Source: Gammaproteobacteria bacterium (GTDB lineage Bacteria; Pseudomonadota; Gammaproteobacteria; Arenicellales; DRJH01). Taken from it: a DNA stretch of 13,404 nt. Below are positions 12,573 through 13,404 of the stretch, one piece after another (position 1 is the stretch's first letter; each line of letters begins with the position of its first letter). Position numbers and translations under genes: made by a program. The notes beneath the pieces were generated by a model. It had not been told where the DNA came from. It searched no databases and was given only the letters and a program-made list of their open reading frames with translations. The stretch covers positions 1 to 13,404 of the forward strand of contig DRJH01000424.1 of NCBI GenBank assembly GCA_011052285.1. Direction: 5' to 3'.

Positions 12573-13404
12573 TTACTTCAGTTGCTTAACGATTTTGAAT
12601 TCACCATCTTTGATCGCCATTTCCACAATTACACCGGGCACATCACCTGCGGCATCAAACTCCAGGGAGCCAGTCGCACCTTCGTAATTGATGTCTTTAC
12701 CAGCCTTGAGCAGTGCCTTGGCCTTTTTCCACTCACCCGGCAGAATCACCTCGCCTGGCGCTGAGGCTATCGCCCGCAGAGCTTTGGATAACCCCTCGCG
12801 GTGGTTATTACCATTTTTTTCAACCGCCAACGCCAGCAAAAAAGCCGCATCATAAGCTTGCGCACCAAACACTGCGTTGGGGTCCTGACCTGCTGCCCTA
12901 GCGGCTTTGCCGTAAATCCCGGCGCCAGCAATATTCGGCGTTCCAGGCTTGGTCCCAATCATGGTCTTGAGATTATCCGCACCCACGGCCTTGATCAGGC
13001 TGTTGCTGACCATGCCGTCACCACCAATAAACTGAGTAAAATCACCACTCTCCACAGCCTGGCGCAAAATGGTCTGGCCGGAACCATCCGCCAGCGCCAA
13101 TACCACCAGATTCTGTGATCCGGCCGAGGCCAGTGAACCAAGCTCAGCCCGATAATCAGACCTACCATCTTCATGCGCCTCATTAGCTACAACTTTACCA
13201 CCAATGGCTTTGAAGTTTTTTGCCAGTGCCGAGGAAAGCCCTTTGCCATAATCATTATTCAGATAGGTAATCGCAATATCATGGATCCCTTTGGATTTTA
13301 GCAAACGGGCCATTACCGCACCTTGGTAGGCGTCTGATGGTGTGGTTCGAAATACCAGGTCCCGATCTTTGAGCGTAGTCAGTGCTGGCGACGTGGAAGC
13401 TGGA
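12573..13404 (-). CDS. LIV-type ABC transporter substrate-binding protein (partial)
   Basis: About 276 C-terminal residues are present; the reading frame is open to the right edge, so the true start lies outside. Full-length relatives have about 370-400 residues including a signal peptide. The sequence fits the periplasmic LivJ/LivK class I fold: FRTTPSDAYQGAVMARLL, then IAITYLNNDYGKGLSSAL, a strand-helix pattern with GGDGMVSNSLI, and PNAVFGAQAYDAAFLLALAVEK typical of the last lobe. It ends GEFKIVKQLK. Such proteins bind branched-chain amino acids, or related ligands such as amides, urea or short-chain aromatic acids, and deliver them to LivHMGF-type permeases. The ligand cannot be told. No permease gene is visible in the window; one could lie to the right. 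Confidence 0.9.
   Translation of the reverse strand, partial: PASTSPALTTLKDRDLVFRTTPSDAYQGAVMARLLKSKGIHDIAITYLNNDYGKGLSSALAKNFKAIGGKVVANEAHEDGRSDYRAELGSLASAGSQNLVVLALADGSGQTILRQAVESGDFTQFIGGDGMVSNSLIKAVGADNLKTMIGTKPGTPNIAGAGIYGKAARAAGQDPNAVFGAQAYDAAFLLALAVEKNGNNHREGLSKALRAIASAPGEVILPGEWKKAKALLKAGKDINYEGATGSLEFDAAGDVPGVIVEMAIKDGEFKIVKQLK

Noticed and set aside
1..13404. tRNA, rRNA, riboswitch or transposase genes
   Set aside because: I looked through the non-coding gaps on both strands and saw no cloverleaf, rRNA-like stretch, known riboswitch core or transposase motif. A covariance-model scan would be needed to exclude small RNAs.

Overview
The window reads as a chromosomal segment from a gammaproteobacterium with a respiratory, cytochrome c-rich metabolism. 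The evidence is a System I (Ccm) cytochrome c maturation cluster in gammaproteobacterial order, a CysG-type trifunctional siroheme synthase, a type I-beta DAHP synthase, a tungsten/molybdopterin aldehyde:ferredoxin oxidoreductase homologue and a LIV-type periplasmic binding protein. A chemolithotrophic or denitrifying lifestyle would fit but is inference; no taxonomic marker gene is present.

Layout. At 1-94 there is a repeat-rich end: an 18-bp tandem repeat, a perfect 8-bp inverted repeat and an 18-bp terminal-repeat-like sequence touching the next gene. At 93-2198 (minus strand) are an AOR-family oxidoreductase and a MoaD/ThiS-like sulfur carrier, probably one transcript. At 2372-3778 (plus) is cysG, divergent from the AOR gene. 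At 4069-4500 (plus) is a small exported protein of unknown function with three cysteines. At 4615-9784 (minus) is a compact ccmC-D-E-F-H-I cluster with mostly overlapping genes; ccmA, ccmB and ccmG are absent from their usual places. At 10160-11173 (plus) is a DAHP synthase, divergent from ccmC. Its leader has a consensus-like promoter, a 23-codon ORF rich in Phe, Trp and Tyr codons, and an intrinsic terminator just before the gene, which looks like an attenuator. At 11174-11926 is a relic zone: an interspersed repeat, the 3' end of a TrpD2/YbiB-like gene, and a 163-bp element with 20-bp terminal inverted repeats that truncates it. At 12002-12439 (plus) is a small Sel1-repeat protein, and from 12573 to the right edge (minus) is the C-terminal part of a LivJ-like binding protein.

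How the parts work together. The Ccm proteins attach heme to apocytochromes c in the periplasm: CcmC/D load heme on CcmE, CcmF/H/I ligate it, and CcmH also handles the reduced CxxCH cysteines. CysG makes siroheme for sulfite or nitrite reductases and so shares the tetrapyrrole theme. The AOR/MoaD pair is a pterin-metal oxidoreductase with what may be its own sulfur carrier. The DAHP synthase begins aromatic amino acid synthesis, and its leader could sense charged aromatic tRNAs.

The most interesting points are the candidate aromatic attenuator, possibly on a leaderless transcript; the ccm cluster without A, B and G; and two unrelated repeat families that each supply bases of a neighbouring gene's stop codon (moaD-like and ccmI).
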